Below, one piece after another: positions 43,470-55,022 of a DNA stretch of 64,000 bases (positions are counted from its first letter, which is position 1; each line of letters begins with the position of its first letter). Both the position numbers and the translations under genes were made by a program. Under the pieces are notes generated by a model. The model was not told the DNA's origin and searched no databases. It saw only the letters and a program-made list of their open reading frames with translations. Source of the DNA: Ampelomyces quisqualis (taxonomy: Eukaryota; Ascomycota; Dothideomycetes; Pleosporales; Phaeosphaeriaceae); assembly GCA_018398575.1 (NCBI GenBank), contig JAGTXZ010000010.1, positions 2,046,001 through 2,110,000 on the forward strand. The letters are read 5' to 3'.

Positions 43470-45174
43470 CCCTGAGACTGATTGCGGAGTGTTGGATAGT
43501 ATGGCCGCACAGGAATGTTAGATGAGCGCAAGGAGAATGCAGCGCGTTCAAGGGTGTCCCTTGCGTCTGACTGTACCATGGTACAGGGCGCGGCTGTATC
43601 CCAAAATTGTTGATAGCTAACACGTAGGGATGAAGAACTCATGAATACAAGGATCTTTGGTCCGAAAATTTAGCTTTCTATTGTCAGCACTGGTCCATCA
43701 TGTCTAGTGATTTGCTAGTAGAGGGTGATCTTGAGATCTGTTGGTGGGAGTGGTCGACAAGTAACAGTCAACGTGATTTCGCAGCATGCTCACGCTACGA
43801 ATGGAGGCTCCCAACATATCACCAGGAGGAGCGTGAATGGCTTTTCAGAACTTTGGTTGTGAATTCGTCGACCAATTGGTCCACATCGTGGCTGCTGTGA
43901 AAACATGATCATGAGTGTTCCGCCTTATCTATCACGGGCACCAGCGCATCATCCAAGCATTCGACGAGGGCGTTTATACAATATCACGATGGTATTCTAT
44001 CCCATCGAAAATTCACTTGGCGCGCTGATCGGGATTCTGAGCTGGGAGGGCTCAGGAGAGCTGCTATCTGTTAACTAGATAGCTCTCTTAGGGTGAGATG
44101 TAGTCAGGATCACCACAAGGTAAAGTGAACCAAAAGAGCTGGTCATCTGTTCAGAGCGAGTGCTACCAACGTGAAGCTCAGAAAACCGCTCGGGGTGCTG
44201 ATAGCGCTGGTAATGACGTCATCGCGACCTCACGTGCTCACGCGCAACCGAAGCCTCAAGCTCCATTCAACCCATTGGTGTTTCATACGCTATTCTCTCG
44301 AAGCATTATGGCTCGACTGAATTTTCCGTAGAAGGCTGCATATAATACAATAGAAGTATACTACTGTCGACAAGCTTCGACAGTTTGCAGTTAGAACGGT
44401 GCTGTTGCCCTCAGAGTCCTAAACCTCACGTGCGGTGGCCGGGAGACTCTTAACGCCAGAGCTTGGCTCTAGTCCCGTTTAATTTATGATTAGGAGGATT
44501 CAGCGTGCTTTATGTACATTTGGTGGGTCGGTCATCACCCGAAGCGAAGGAAACTCGTTCGCAAGAGCAGTGTGCTTTGCGCACTGTATACTGCCATCTA
44601 TTTCCAAGTCACACGCAACTTTCGAGCAGGTTATGAGAAATCTGCGGATCAAACGATTGACTTCCAATGAGTTGATGATCCTGAAATAGCTGCTGTTAGC
44701 TTACGTGTCGTGCTTACAGTCTTGCTCTCCTTCACCTTCATTTACTGGGCTAGTGGAAAAAAGGGCGTTCAGAGCCTCGATTTAAGCTTCCCTGCACGTG
44801 GCTAGGCAAGTTGCACGCCTTTCAATATCCATTAGGATAGCTAAGCTAGATTTCGTTCAACTACCATTACTCAACGCACCTGCGGCCTCAACATCACTTC
44901 GGAATTTCAGCACTGATCGACGTAAAATCTCTGCGCACGATCGCGTGACTCTATCTTCCGATCACGCACAATGGGTTACTACAAAGATCCTGGAATCTCG
45001 TACCAAATAGTGGCCGCGGACTCGGGTTATCTGTCGGACTTGGTCGAAACAGCCCACAGAAGCAACGCAGCCGCCGCGAGGCAGCTAGAATCGTCGTCAA
45101 CTTTCCACCGTACCTCGTCAGTGATATTTGAATTTTCATATTTCAGAAGCTCATAGGCCAGCAGAGAACTCATC
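43470..45174. other. Long spacer, no certain gene
   Basis: About 1.7 kb. A 61-codon frame at 44971 (MGYYKDPGISYQIVAADSGY) could be an upstream exon of the next small gene, joining at about 45160 through a weak donor GTCAAC. Otherwise nothing is seen. Confidence 0.4.
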
Positions 45175-45534
45175 ATGAGCACGTTCGACAATACGCAATG
45201 GGACATCAAGGCCACAGGTGCGAAACTGGCGCTCATCAACAAGGAGTGTAGGCTTCTTGCGAAGCGGGCCAAGAAGCCAACACGGTTTCCTATTGTTCCT
45301 CTCCCATCCACACTTGCTCGAGTAAGAGCGAGAGGCAAGTTGCGCCAGCAACGTGTCCGCCGCGCCGAGTTTGTTCATGGCGAATCTACCACAGAGGCAC
45401 ATCGAGTAGAAGAGGTCGAGGTCGCTGATGGACACGGTCGCACACGTGCAGCCTCAAGAATTATCGGCGGACTAGGAGCTATGATGAGACAGCTGGGAGA
45501 GCGAGCACCGAGGAGCAGCAGAAGAGTGGACTGA
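45175..45534 (+). CDS. Small basic hypothetical protein (weak)
   Basis: An open frame of 119 aa, Arg/Lys/Ala-rich (LINKECRLLAKRAKKPTRFP, then LARVRARGKLRQQRVRRAEF). No family is recognised. It may be the 3' exon of a gene starting at 44971, in which case the protein would be about 165 aa. The composition is coding-like but the evidence is thin. Confidence 0.35.
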   Translation: MSTFDNTQWDIKATGAKLALINKECRLLAKRAKKPTRFPIVPLPSTLARVRARGKLRQQRVRRAEFVHGESTTEAHRVEEVEVADGHGRTRAASRIIGGLGAMMRQLGERAPRSSRRVD

Positions 45535-46073
45535 AGCGAAAGAGTAGCCAATAGCAAGGCCCAAGGGACGTTGATGTTTGCAAAGTTCAGAAAGAGTGTT
45601 CAGGCTGCGCGCCTGCAAGGCGGATGTGAGTTGTCGTGGAAAAGGGCACAGCAGTGGCGATTGGGCCAGTTGCATATGATGTGTGTCAGTTCTGACTGCT
45701 GTCCTCGCTCGGTTTTTGCAGTAGCAGTGATCAAACAACTTTAGATAAGATAGAAGCGCCATCCAAGTAACAATAAAGCTTCCTGACCTGCAAGTAAGCT
45801 TCTGTGGTTCATTCTGCATATAATTGCGTGCTGAGTGCCGATTATTTCGTGCTGTCCGTCTCTCTGTGTTCCTACCACCTTCACCTAGAGCTCTTGCGCA
45901 GGTGTGGACTAAGCGCTCACGTGATAGCGCGACACAGTGTATCTTCTGCGCGACCCGCGGCATCAAACTTTCTGTACAGTACTGCGCTGCGCTGCTCCCT
46001 AGCGCAATTGTTGCAAAAGATGAAGCACGTAACCGACTCTTACCTGCACGGCTCAGTACTAACTTCACTATAG
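45535..46073. other. Spacer, probable intron and missing 5' exon of the BTB gene
   Basis: The last 18 nt (GTACTAACTTCACTATAG) are an excellent branch point plus acceptor, so a 5' exon of the BTB gene should lie here or further left. I could not place it with confidence. Confidence 0.45.
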
Positions 46074-47422
46074 TCCGCAGTGGCCTCCGAATGCCCCAAA
46101 CTCCAACCATGGGTGGTACGATGCCTCCCAAAACGTTCAGCAGGGACCCCCATTCAGCACGCAGTTTACAGCAGCACCACCAATCTTCCACGGCGCTCCG
46201 CCCACGTATCCGAATGCCTTCAATCGGGCTCCATACGGACCCCAACTTCAACCTCCCTACGGATCCTATCGTGGGCCAGGTGGAATATGGCCTCGTGGAC
46301 AGAATTCTTCGGTTGGTGTGGGAGGCGGTTCCAATGGTCCTCAACCACCTGCTGCTCCCCACCCGCCTTCCGTTCCTGGGCCAAAGCAGGCTACCGACAG
46401 TGCCATGGCGCAGATCAAAAGTGATGCCTCACTCTTCATGGACAAGCGGACCACTGTCTCCCTGCCTTTAGCCTTCGATTTTATGGTGCCATCTGTGTCT
46501 AACAGATTAGATGTTGCAGGTCCACCGAAATCCACTAGCGATGCTATTCCGAGAAGCTCACCCAACGGATTGGGCTTTCTCCAGCCGAAATCAAATGTTT
46601 CGACCGTTGGAGTGGCTCAGATCAATCTGTAAACTTTCATCTCGATGCCTCGAGCGATAAATATCTAACAGATACAGACTTCGGGGTCCGGGAGTCGAAG
46701 TCGTTGTCGGTCCGCGGTCTGGCATGGTTGCCACAAATCGGTCACGCCAAGTGTGGTTCCTATCACGGGCACTCATCTCATACTACTCTCCCACCCTTAA
46801 GGACGTATTTGATCGGCCACGTCATAAGGTCGACGAGATACGCGTCGTTCTGAACGAGGAAGATCCTTGCATCTTCCAGCTCTTCTTACAGTGGATGTTG
46901 TACGGCGCGTACACTCCAGAGACCTCGGATCTTGTGTCAGCGCACCCAGGAGTGAGTTTAGAAGCTCAAGCCTGGGTTCTCGGAGATAGATTGCGATCGA
47001 TAGACTTCAAGAATTACGCCATGAACCGCTTGTACGATCAGTATGCTACAAACTTCGCACCCAGACCAGTCACCACTGCCGATATCAGACACGCCTTCGA
47101 AAATAGCAACGCCAATTCACGGCTCCGCCAGATCTTTCTTGACCTCTTTGCGGCGCATTTCAAAAACAAGTCGCGCATTCAGGGCGAGACGGAAGACTGG
47201 GACGCAGTCATGCAAGACCAACCAGAGTTGCGCGTGCACTTCCTCATTGGCTTGAGGTCTGGCGCGGATGAGCCACAACTCCAGTTCCAGAAGAATACGT
47301 ACATGGATGTGGATGCAGTGGTATCGTCGAGGGGTATTACGGCTGTGGAGGCAAAGCAAGTCATCCCTGACAAGAGGACTGCAGACGGCGTCTCGATGAA
47401 GAGGGAACCAACAGGTGCGTGA
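46074..47422 (+). CDS. BTB/POZ domain protein, 5' exon(s) not resolved
   Basis: Exons visible are 46074-46628 and 46672-47422 (at least 434 aa). The first visible exon begins in phase after a strong acceptor and reads PQWPPNAPNSNHGWYD, then a Pro/Gly/Tyr/Asn-rich disordered stretch (PPTYPNAFNRAPYGPQLQPP). It continues KSDASLFMDKRTTVSLPLAF. The 43-nt intron joins QINL to YRLRGPGVEVVVGPR. The BTB fold follows: VWFLSRALISYYSPTLKDVF, IRVVLNEEDPCIFQLFLQWM (then LYGAY). The C-terminal helical region (LEAQAWVLGDRLRSIDFKNY AMNRLYDQY) is usual for fungal BTB proteins. Such proteins bind partners, often Cul3-type ubiquitin ligases; the function here is unknown. The missing start means the N-terminus is incomplete. 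Confidence 0.7.
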
Positions 47423-47730
47423 GTACGGCGAGAGGTTGTGAGGTGTGGCTGAGGATGTTGCTTATCCTATTTTGCACAAGCCGAGTGATGTGCAGATGGC
47501 TTCTACCATTACATGTTCACTTTGCGCACTTGTAGTCTGTGGTCGAGCAGGGCGAGAAGTGAAGGTGTACACAGAAGTTCTAAAGGTCCTAGACCCGAGA
47601 ATCAAAATGCGGACACGGCTACTTGCAGTGTCAAATGTGGAAACAAGAAATTTGGGTATATCTACTCGCCTTCGCGCTCATCATGCTCGTCATCCCAGAC
47701 TTATCTCTACCCATGTTCTCCTCCGCTGCC
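47423..47730. other. Spacer between convergent genes, no gene seen
   Basis: 308 nt between the BTB gene and RPC7. Nothing recognisable. Confidence 0.5.
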
Positions 47731-48649
47731 TCACTCATACGTATTCTCATACGGATCTGCATCATCGATGTCATCGTCCTCGCCATTGTCGAAATACTGC
47801 TCCGCATTGTAATCGTCGTCCGACTCCTCACTATCAGTCGACACAGCAGACCAATTATCCTCTTCGTCCACAGCGTCAGGCTTCTCGTTGTCGTCGACAT
47901 CGTCATCGGCTTCGTCGTCGTCGTCCGGGTCTTCTTCGGCGCGCGCTTCGGCTTCGTTGGTGCGGTCTTGCTCCGCCTTGATCATGCGCTCGATTTGCGA
48001 GACGGCGGTCGTCTTGGACACGCCGAGGGTGCGGCGCTTCTTGGAGGAGGACGTCGAGGTGAGGGAGCCGGCGAGGGTGGGGCGGAGTTCGGTGGGGAAG
48101 AGGTCGGTCACTGTTGGACTGTGTGAGAGGGGGTGCAGCGTTTGCCATGGGGACAGCGGGCACCTACCGTATGGGCGCGCGTCGAGCTTGGGCAGTCGCC
48201 GCCGCACCTTGAGGTACTTTGCGGAGAAGGTTTGGTTGTCTGTGAAGGGGTTGAACAGCGATGCTTCGGTCGGGGCGGGCTCGCTGGCTTTGCGCTTGAG
48301 GCCGTTCTTCATGCCGTCGTTGAGGATGGTGTAGAATGGCCCTTCGTGAATGCGGTCGCGAACGGCGAGGTAGTGCGCTACGAGGCCGTTCTCGTGGGCG
48401 GTTGGCGGAGGGGCTTGTGGGGGTGGGGCTTCCTGCCGTGGTGTCAGCCGTGTCTATCGCCCCAAGTCGCAAGATGCCTGGGCGGCTCACAGGAAAGCGC
48501 TCGGCGGGCCCCTTCTGGATGTCGAGGCCAGTCAAGTCCCAGTTCAGCTCTGTGCCGGCAATCATAACCGTTCCTCGCGCCGGGTTGAATGCGCCTCCGC
48601 GCCCGCCGCGCCCGCCGCCTCTTCCTCCTCCTCTGCCCCCGGGTGGCAT
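47731..48649 (-). CDS. RPC31: RNA polymerase III subunit RPC7 (Rpc31)
   Basis: Exons on the minus strand are 48649-48491, 48432-48168 and 48110-47731, giving 267 aa. An RGG-rich N-terminus (GGRGGGRGGGRGGRGGAFNP) precedes the conserved central block (AHYLAVRDRIHEGPFYTILN). TDNQTFSAKYLKVRRRLPKL and YVTDLFPTELRPTLAGS follow. The C-terminus is strongly acidic (EEDPDDDDEADDDVDDNEKP), the hallmark of Rpc31. RPC7 belongs to the RPC3-RPC6-RPC7 heterotrimer that supports initiation by RNA polymerase III at tRNA and 5S genes. Splicing at the acceptor CCAACAG (48111-48113) is required to restore YVTDLFP; the more upstream CACAG acceptor would give a stop. Introns are 58 and 57 nt. Confidence 0.85.
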
Positions 48650-48941
48650 CGCGATTGATTAGGCGTAGATTGTCTTGACGACGTCGGTCGGCTTCAGGGC
48701 AGCATCGGCGGGCGGGGACGTGGGAGACGCCGGCGAGTCGCAAATTGTTTGCTAGCAGCTCGAGCCGAGGCTTGGGGCATCCCTAACTAGTTAGCGGGCC
48801 CACCTCGCCTTCACCAGCCCCGCCAACCCTGGACCTGCATGACTAACCAGACTGCCACCTCTCGACGCGCTGTCACATGAGCACGTGCGCGAGGCTACAA
48901 GGCTCACCAGCTTGCTCAGAACATCCTCCGCCACTCTCAAC
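48650..48941. promoter_or_regulatory. Divergent region RPC7 (-) / HSM3-like (+)
   Basis: Only 292 nt separate the two starts, so the promoters are probably shared or overlapping. No specific element is identified. Confidence 0.4.
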
Positions 48942-50857
48942 ATGGCCGCACCATCTGCAGTTCTGAGTGAGCTATCGACACATGTTCAGAAAGTCGAGGA
49001 AGAGTCCACCACGCCACTGGATACCGAGCTGCTAGAGAGGTGCCAACTATTCACAGGCACACCGGATTATCGCAACCAGCTATGGAAGGAAACTCAACCC
49101 CTGTTCCTGCAAATCGCATCTCTCCTGCCAAAGCTCGAGCAGGATCCCTCACCACTTACTCGTTTCATCACCAAGTTGGCCGAGCCATATGGATTCGACG
49201 ATATCAAGGACGTTGATTTTGAGATTGGTCTTGATTTGAAGGCTACACCATTCCATGCCTTGCTCCTCACCTTGCTTGGAAAGGCCACCGCAAATAGTGT
49301 CGATTCTCAGGCGCTCGCGAACCGGCCGACTGTCATGCTTTCCATTGTCCGTCTTTGGCTTTGCACGCAGGACGCGGCTATAGCTACGCAGGCCGAAGAC
49401 TTACTCACTTCTCTGCTTGAAATCTCCAAGAACGAGCCAGCTCTGGTTCCAGCTCAGGACCCATCACACTCGTACGGATCCGGGCCAATGTGGCGGCGAC
49501 TGTTCAGTGATCGGGACATTGCCTCGCTGTACTACGGCCACACATCGCTCAAACAGCTCAAGACACCGCCGTCGCCACAGCTCAGCAAGCGCGACAAGAC
49601 TATCGCCCAGGCGAGACTGCTGTCGTGGTTGCCGCGCATAGGCCAGCTGGACTGGAATGCATTGGTCTCATCACATGGCATGGACGTCGAACGTGAGATT
49701 GGCTTGAAAGAAGGCCAAGGACTGCTTCACTATGCTGCACTCAAGATGGTTGACACTGCAGATGATGTGCTGATGCATATGACTCTTCTCAACTTCTTCA
49801 GTGTGCTCATCACCACCGTCAACACGACGCCACACCTCACGTACGCTCCCAAAGGCCGAAGCAAATACACAGAATGGCGCTGACTAGGATCAGACACTAC
49901 GATTCAAGTCTGTCACTAGATTTTCTTAAAGAAGCAGGCATTCACAACGACATCGTTGATTTTCACACATCCGACAACCCCAGCATCGACCACTCGTTCT
50001 TGAGCAGTCGAACAGCACAGTACATTAGCGAATACGCCTCTACATACCCTGAGAACTTTGAAAAGAGTCCCGAGATGTCCACTATCCGAAGCTATGTCCA
50101 TGCCAATATCCGAAAGTGCGAAGTTGGCACTTTAAGTATCATTGCAGCGATGCCGCGCTCAACACTCATTCCACGTCGAGGCACCGACTTAGTCTGGGAT
50201 GACTGTGTCATACTCGACATGCCCATTACGAGGACGAATCCGGATGCCTTGAAAACGTTGGCTACCGTCTTCCATGGCCCTCCGAACCAAGAGATTACAT
50301 TTCCACGAGTTGAGATAGTAGGCTCAGACCCGAAGCGGACGCATAGTGAATCTGGCTATGCTCGTCTACTGACGGCGCTTTTCTATTCCAAGAAACCAAA
50401 CATGTTCTCCGACATTGTATCACATATCGAGACTATTGCGGTGAAAGAAAATGCTTTGGCAGCACTCACACTCGTACGCGCTCTCATCACAGCATCGTGG
50501 TCTGCCGAGACTATTGCAGATATCTCGTCAAACGATTCGACCTATACTCGTTTGGCTTCTTTCCCAAAATCTGGCGTCGACCTTCTCTTAGACCCTAGTA
50601 TCAGTGGTGGAGTGCTTCCTTCCCTTCTCAAGCCTGCAACTACCTACTCAAATTTGGTCGGTGGTCTGGGGGACGCGGAGAACGCTGCGTACCAGGTTGC
50701 CATGGCCAAATTCGATGTATTGAAGGCATTGGGGCGGAAGCTTGAGGAAGATGGTGGTCGGCAAGATATTCTAAGTATGGTGAGAAGAAGAGTGGGCGAA
50801 GGCCCGTGGGGCGTCAGTGGAGGCATCGGGAGCAGGATCGGCACATTGGAGCTCTAA
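48942..50857 (+). CDS. Hsm3-like proteasome assembly chaperone / mismatch-repair-associated protein
   Basis: Exons are 48942-49840 and 49888-50857, giving 622 aa. The 47-nt intron (donor GTACGC, branch GCTGAC, acceptor CTAG) joins TTPHLT to IRHYDSSLSL. Without it the locus looks like two overlapping frames. The protein is all-helical with ARM/HEAT-like repeats (FHALLLTLLGKATANS, LMHMTLLNFFSVLITTVN) and a C-terminal block GPWGVSGGIGSRIGT. The layout fits fungal Hsm3, the functional counterpart of human PSMD5/S5b. It binds the Rpt1 tail during assembly of the 19S base and was first named for a mismatch-repair phenotype. The overall fold assignment is fairly good; the exact name is less certain because Hsm3 diverges quickly. 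MAAPSAVLSELS is the first ATG of the frame. Confidence 0.65.
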
Positions 50858-51431
50858 TGCTTGACCGGAAAACGCAATGGGTGGCCTCGATTATAGACCT
50901 CATGATCCATGAAACGTGTGTAGCCTGGAGTAGTTTGATGTTATTCTACTTGAAATGGCAGATCTCACCTTCACAGCCTTGCGCTAATCGCCTCAGACAT
51001 GCTTCTACGCTACCGTGACCTTGTACTGCCCCGCCTAGCGCTCGAATGTCTCCTGTGATCTAAGCACAACACCGATTCATGTTCCCTTCAGTTGTACACT
51101 ACATCTGTGACACATTGTGTAGACCGAACTTCCTTTGATAGTATGATCAGTCCCGTTGTCAGCCTAGTGGGGCTTAGCTTTCCGACATCCGAAGATCTCC
51201 TTCACGCAACTCCTGATTGGGGAGGTCGAGTCAATGACGTTTTGCAGCTGAGCAACATGTGATTAAGCCAAAGACATGTCCATATAGTTTGTGTAGAGAT
51301 AATCATGATGGCTTTGTAGTCTCAACCACGGGTCATATCGTTTCCATCTTGTCCAGCTGTTTTCCTCCAACTTCGCAGCGATCCACAAGCCTTCAGGCAC
51401 TACCATCAAGCTGCAAGCATACTCTCAAGCA
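50858..51431. other. Spacer, no gene seen
   Basis: 574 nt between the HSM3-like gene and the next small gene. Nothing recognisable. Confidence 0.5.
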
Positions 51432-51988
51432 ATGAACGCACAATTTGATAAAAGCGCGAGCTATGTTCCGCCAGGCGCTACGAAGGCGGAGAGGCATCAA
51501 AGACAGGAACAGTGGGACGAGTACCGGCGGCAACAGTGGTGTAGGTTATGGTCAAGTGGACCACTATGTGCAACAACCGGACTTACGCAAAGGCAGCACA
51601 AAAGCGATTGATGGGCGACGTCGACGAGGACTCAAAGTCCAAAGTCTCAACACGGCGAACGCGCGCAGACTCGCATCAGCCCACATCGCACACTTGGCAA
51701 GATTCCGCGGATGCATCACATCCTGAATTCAATTACAGCTCCACTCATGTGAAGTCATCCCAGGACTATGACGAGCATCCGAGGAGATTTTCAAGCGCAG
51801 ATACCGGATATTTGTATGGCCTGTCGCCTCAGCTCTCTCCGCCTAGTCCATACGGCGAAGTCAGGAGGATCAGCGACAATTTCAATGCCCCAACAGATGT
51901 CGAGCTTGAGCGAACGAGAGAGCACAAAAAGAACTTGAAGGGTGTGGAGAAGCTGCGGAGTAAAGTCAAAAGATGGGTACGAGCGTGA
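51432..51988 (+). CDS. Hypothetical hydrophilic protein
   Basis: Exons are 51432-51540 and 51597-51988, giving 166 aa. The start MNAQFDKSASYVPPGATKAE is followed by a charged helix (RHQRQEQWDEYRRQQW). The 56-nt intron (donor GTAGGT, acceptor GGCAG) joins QW-S-QKRLMGD. The middle is Ser/Thr/Asp-rich and probably disordered. The end is a basic helix (RTREHKKNLKGVEKLRSKVK). No domain, signal or membrane helix is recognised. The good splice sites and the coherent frame support a real gene; function is unknown. Confidence 0.6.
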
Positions 51989-52740
51989 ATGTGAACCAGT
52001 CGTTTGAGTATTCCAGGAACAACTACCTGCGGGGAGCGATGTACATGTTGCAAGTCCGCACACGATTCTTCCTTGCTGCGAGGCCTCGTCGCACAACTTG
52101 GTATTTTTATTCTACCAAGGCCCACATTTGATAACCTTCACAAAATTATGAAGCTTTCTCCTTGGGTTATGTCACAAATTAGCAAATGCGTTGGTTGTAC
52201 CACCGGCACGACAATAGTGTGATGCGTGACATCATACCCGCCAGTGCGCAAAAGCCACATTCCCTCGTCTTTGCGAACGTTCACCCTAACTCGACCCAAA
52301 AACGCTCCGACGGCTCGCTTCGCATTTCTTTGCCAGCTGCCAACAGATGTGGATGAACGCATCCAGTCTGTGAAATGTCACCTCTTCTTCTTCAGACCCC
52401 GTGCCAGATTGGCCAACAATCATTGCCTAGTGCGGAAGCCTGATGTACAAAGCGTGGCTGGGCAGGTGCGTAGCAATGACGTCTTGGGCTGACTTTCAAG
52501 ATTGCAGCTCACACAGCTGATGTTGTTGCCTTGACCATGGGCAAATGTTCAAAGTGCTTGTTACTCCATCCGCCATAGCGCTTGTTCCATCAGCTGCAAA
52601 CCAGGTCCATTGGACGGGCACATTTATCCGCATCTCCTACTCAGTACTATAAGCTCGTCCTTCGGCGTTACCATCACATTATACGGCAACTTACTTCCCT
52701 CACATACACCTTACATCAGTGCATCACCAAACATTCCATC
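51989..52740. other. Spacer, no gene seen
   Basis: 752 nt. A long open stretch at 52226-52492 starts at GTG, not ATG, and shows no motif. Confidence 0.5.
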
Positions 52741-53088
52741 ATGGATCACTACCCTGAAGTCAACGTCCACGACCGCGAGTGCTCATCGCGCCGTCCGTCG
52801 AATTCTTCTTCAATCTTGGACAACACGCCGGAGCAGGCACAAGCACTCCTTCGCAACGACTCTCAGCGATCAGAGGCAGCAGCCACCTCGAAACGTGTTG
52901 AAGAAGAGTTCGCACAATATACGGACGCACCGCCACCGTACTCGGAGAAGCAGTACGAGGGCAAGAGCGAGGAGCAACAAAACAAGATGCGCATTGCAGA
53001 TTACGCAAAGGAGATCAAGAGAATGATGGGAAGGCAGTTGGTTAGGGGTATCAAGAGTGAAGAGACAAAGGTGCAGTCGTCGTCATAG
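52741..53088 (+). CDS. Small hypothetical protein with PPPY motif
   Basis: A single exon of 115 aa (MDHYPEVNVHDRECSSRRPS). It is hydrophilic, with a DAPPPYSEKQY segment: PPPY is the usual ligand for WW domains such as those of Rsp5-type ubiquitin ligases. A C-terminal amphipathic basic helix follows (MRIADYAKEIKRMMGRQLVR). No family is recognised; many small fungal proteins share this layout. Function is unknown. Confidence 0.55.
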   Translation: MDHYPEVNVHDRECSSRRPSNSSSILDNTPEQAQALLRNDSQRSEAAATSKRVEEEFAQYTDAPPPYSEKQYEGKSEEQQNKMRIADYAKEIKRMMGRQLVRGIKSEETKVQSSS

Positions 53089-54686
53089 CGAGCGCAATGT
53101 CGCTTGAAGCGATCTTGATGTTCACAATCATGTTTTAAACGCAAGCTGGCTTCGCGAAGAATGTGCAAAGCGACGGCGTTGGGGCGATATTCAGTGGAAA
53201 TTTACCCCTGCTGCCTTTGAACGGATTTCATGTAACATACAATACCTTTGAAGAAGTCAACCATGTTCAAATTCGACATCAACAGCAAGGCGTGTTTAAG
53301 CAATAATAAGCCTTTGTTCTTCGATCGCTGTGCATTGCTAACAATCAGTTGGTCGTTCCTAGCTGTGCCTAGCTAATCACATGATGGCGCTGCTGCGGGC
53401 CGGCCTTCTGTTGCACACAAAATGTGCCTAGTTTTTAGAGCATCCTCTGCCGTCCTTGCGAGTCTCGACAGCATTTTTACGTCCTAGAGGTGATTTTACC
53501 ATGTAGATTGGTCTTTGGCACCGCGACTTGTAATCATGGACGGTTGCATCCATACATTGCCGCCTCGCATCCCACCATCCATATACCCCACCCCGTATCG
53601 TACGAGACTATCACCCTCCCTTTCCAGCCTCATGCAGCGCACTTTCGAGGGGCCTGTAGATTACCCCAAGATAAGAAAAGCGACTGCGAATGGCAGCGTT
53701 GAATGTAACCACGCGTGAAACACAACACCGTCACCATCATCGCCGGGTTGAACAAGTTTATTTCCTGTTTGTCAGAGATGCGCCAAAGAATTTCCTGTTT
53801 GGGGGGACTTGGGTCACAGGAACCCCGCAACAAGCATTAGGAAAACAAGTTAAAACTTGCAGTACGCTGCGCAACATCTTGATTCACAGGTGTGCTAGCG
53901 ACGGGAAGTTACCTCGGACGCTCTCGCATCTTGTTGATTTGCCATCATAGTCACAGGTTCGCTGACTCAAATTCGGCGTGGCAATAACCTGCCTTCTATC
54001 CAATCAAATCGACCTCCCTTTTGGCCCCAGAAGATCTCACCCACAAGTCCAACGCCATCGCGTTTCTAAACATAGCAAATGGCCATGTGCGCGCCAGACC
54101 GGCGCAGTGTTGGTGCGAGAGAAAAAGGTAGGATTACTACGACGGCTATGCGGCAGGGCGCAGTCCTGGGTTGCCTGAGTGCGCAGAACATTAGTGACGA
54201 CTGACGACGCGAGGCCCCTCGTCGCTGACGCGGAGATTTATTTCATGGCCGCACAGCCACGTGGGCTTGTTGGATATTAGTATCACAACCACGCGGCCAG
54301 GGGAATTCAACGAAAAAAACATCTTCATCCGCTACTGCAGACATATTAGACACTATCACCAGCAGCCAAAGACGACTGATTTGATATTGGTGTTCAAACA
54401 AGGTGTGTGGCAGGTCAACGGCGGATAGTTCGGTACTTTTAGAACCATGATCCCTAACATGTTATGCAGTAGTTGCACGTCGCGACCTAGACAACGAGCC
54501 GCTTTGCCTTGAAAAGTTGGAACGCGGACGAACTGCTTGTAAACAATACGCAAACTACATTGTTTCTTATATCGTCTTGTCGGTTGCTATCAAAACTTCC
54601 ACATCTGTCTGCACAGTCCTTGCAACAGCACACATCCTGCGAACGCCCCCCATCCAGTTCAGACAAACCATCCACATTTTTACGCA
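53089..54686. other. Long spacer, no gene seen
   Basis: About 1.6 kb with only short frames on either strand. Nothing recognisable. Confidence 0.45.
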
Positions 54687-54953
54687 ATGGACGCTTCATC
54701 ACACCGCTCATCACGCTCCTCCAGCCCATCCTTCTCATCGCCATCATCATCATCATCATCATCATCACCACCAACCACGCACTCGATGCCGCGCATCCCA
54801 GACCAAATCATCGTCACTTTCAACGGCCAAACGCGCGAAGTCATGCACATAGTCCGCGAGGCCAACGAGGAGCGCAAACCGCGTCCCACGTGGTCAAACT
54901 CTAGGTCCAAGCGGTATTACCAAAAGGACGAGGAGCGCGAGGAAATCGATTAA
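54687..54953 (+). CDS. Small Ser-rich hypothetical protein
   Basis: A single exon of 88 aa. A polyserine N-terminus (partly coded by a CAT/TCA microsatellite at about 54742-54767) is followed by a compact segment (RIPDQIIVTFNGQTREVMHI, then VREANEERKPRPTW). The tail is basic/acidic (KRYYQKDEEREEID). The middle part looks constrained, whereas the serine run can vary. No family is recognised. Confidence 0.45.
   Translation: MDASSHRSSRSSSPSFSSPSSSSSSSSPPTTHSMPRIPDQIIVTFNGQTREVMHIVREANEERKPRPTWSNSRSKRYYQKDEEREEID
54742..54767 (+). repeat. Trinucleotide microsatellite (CAT/TCA)n
   Basis: About eight uninterrupted copies within the polyserine-coding part of the small gene. Expansion or contraction would keep the frame. 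Confidence 0.9.
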
Positions 54954-55022
54954 ACAAGAATCACCTCTTTGTTGTACTATGCTACATAATATATTTATAT
55001 ATATATTCTAAATTTTCCCCCT

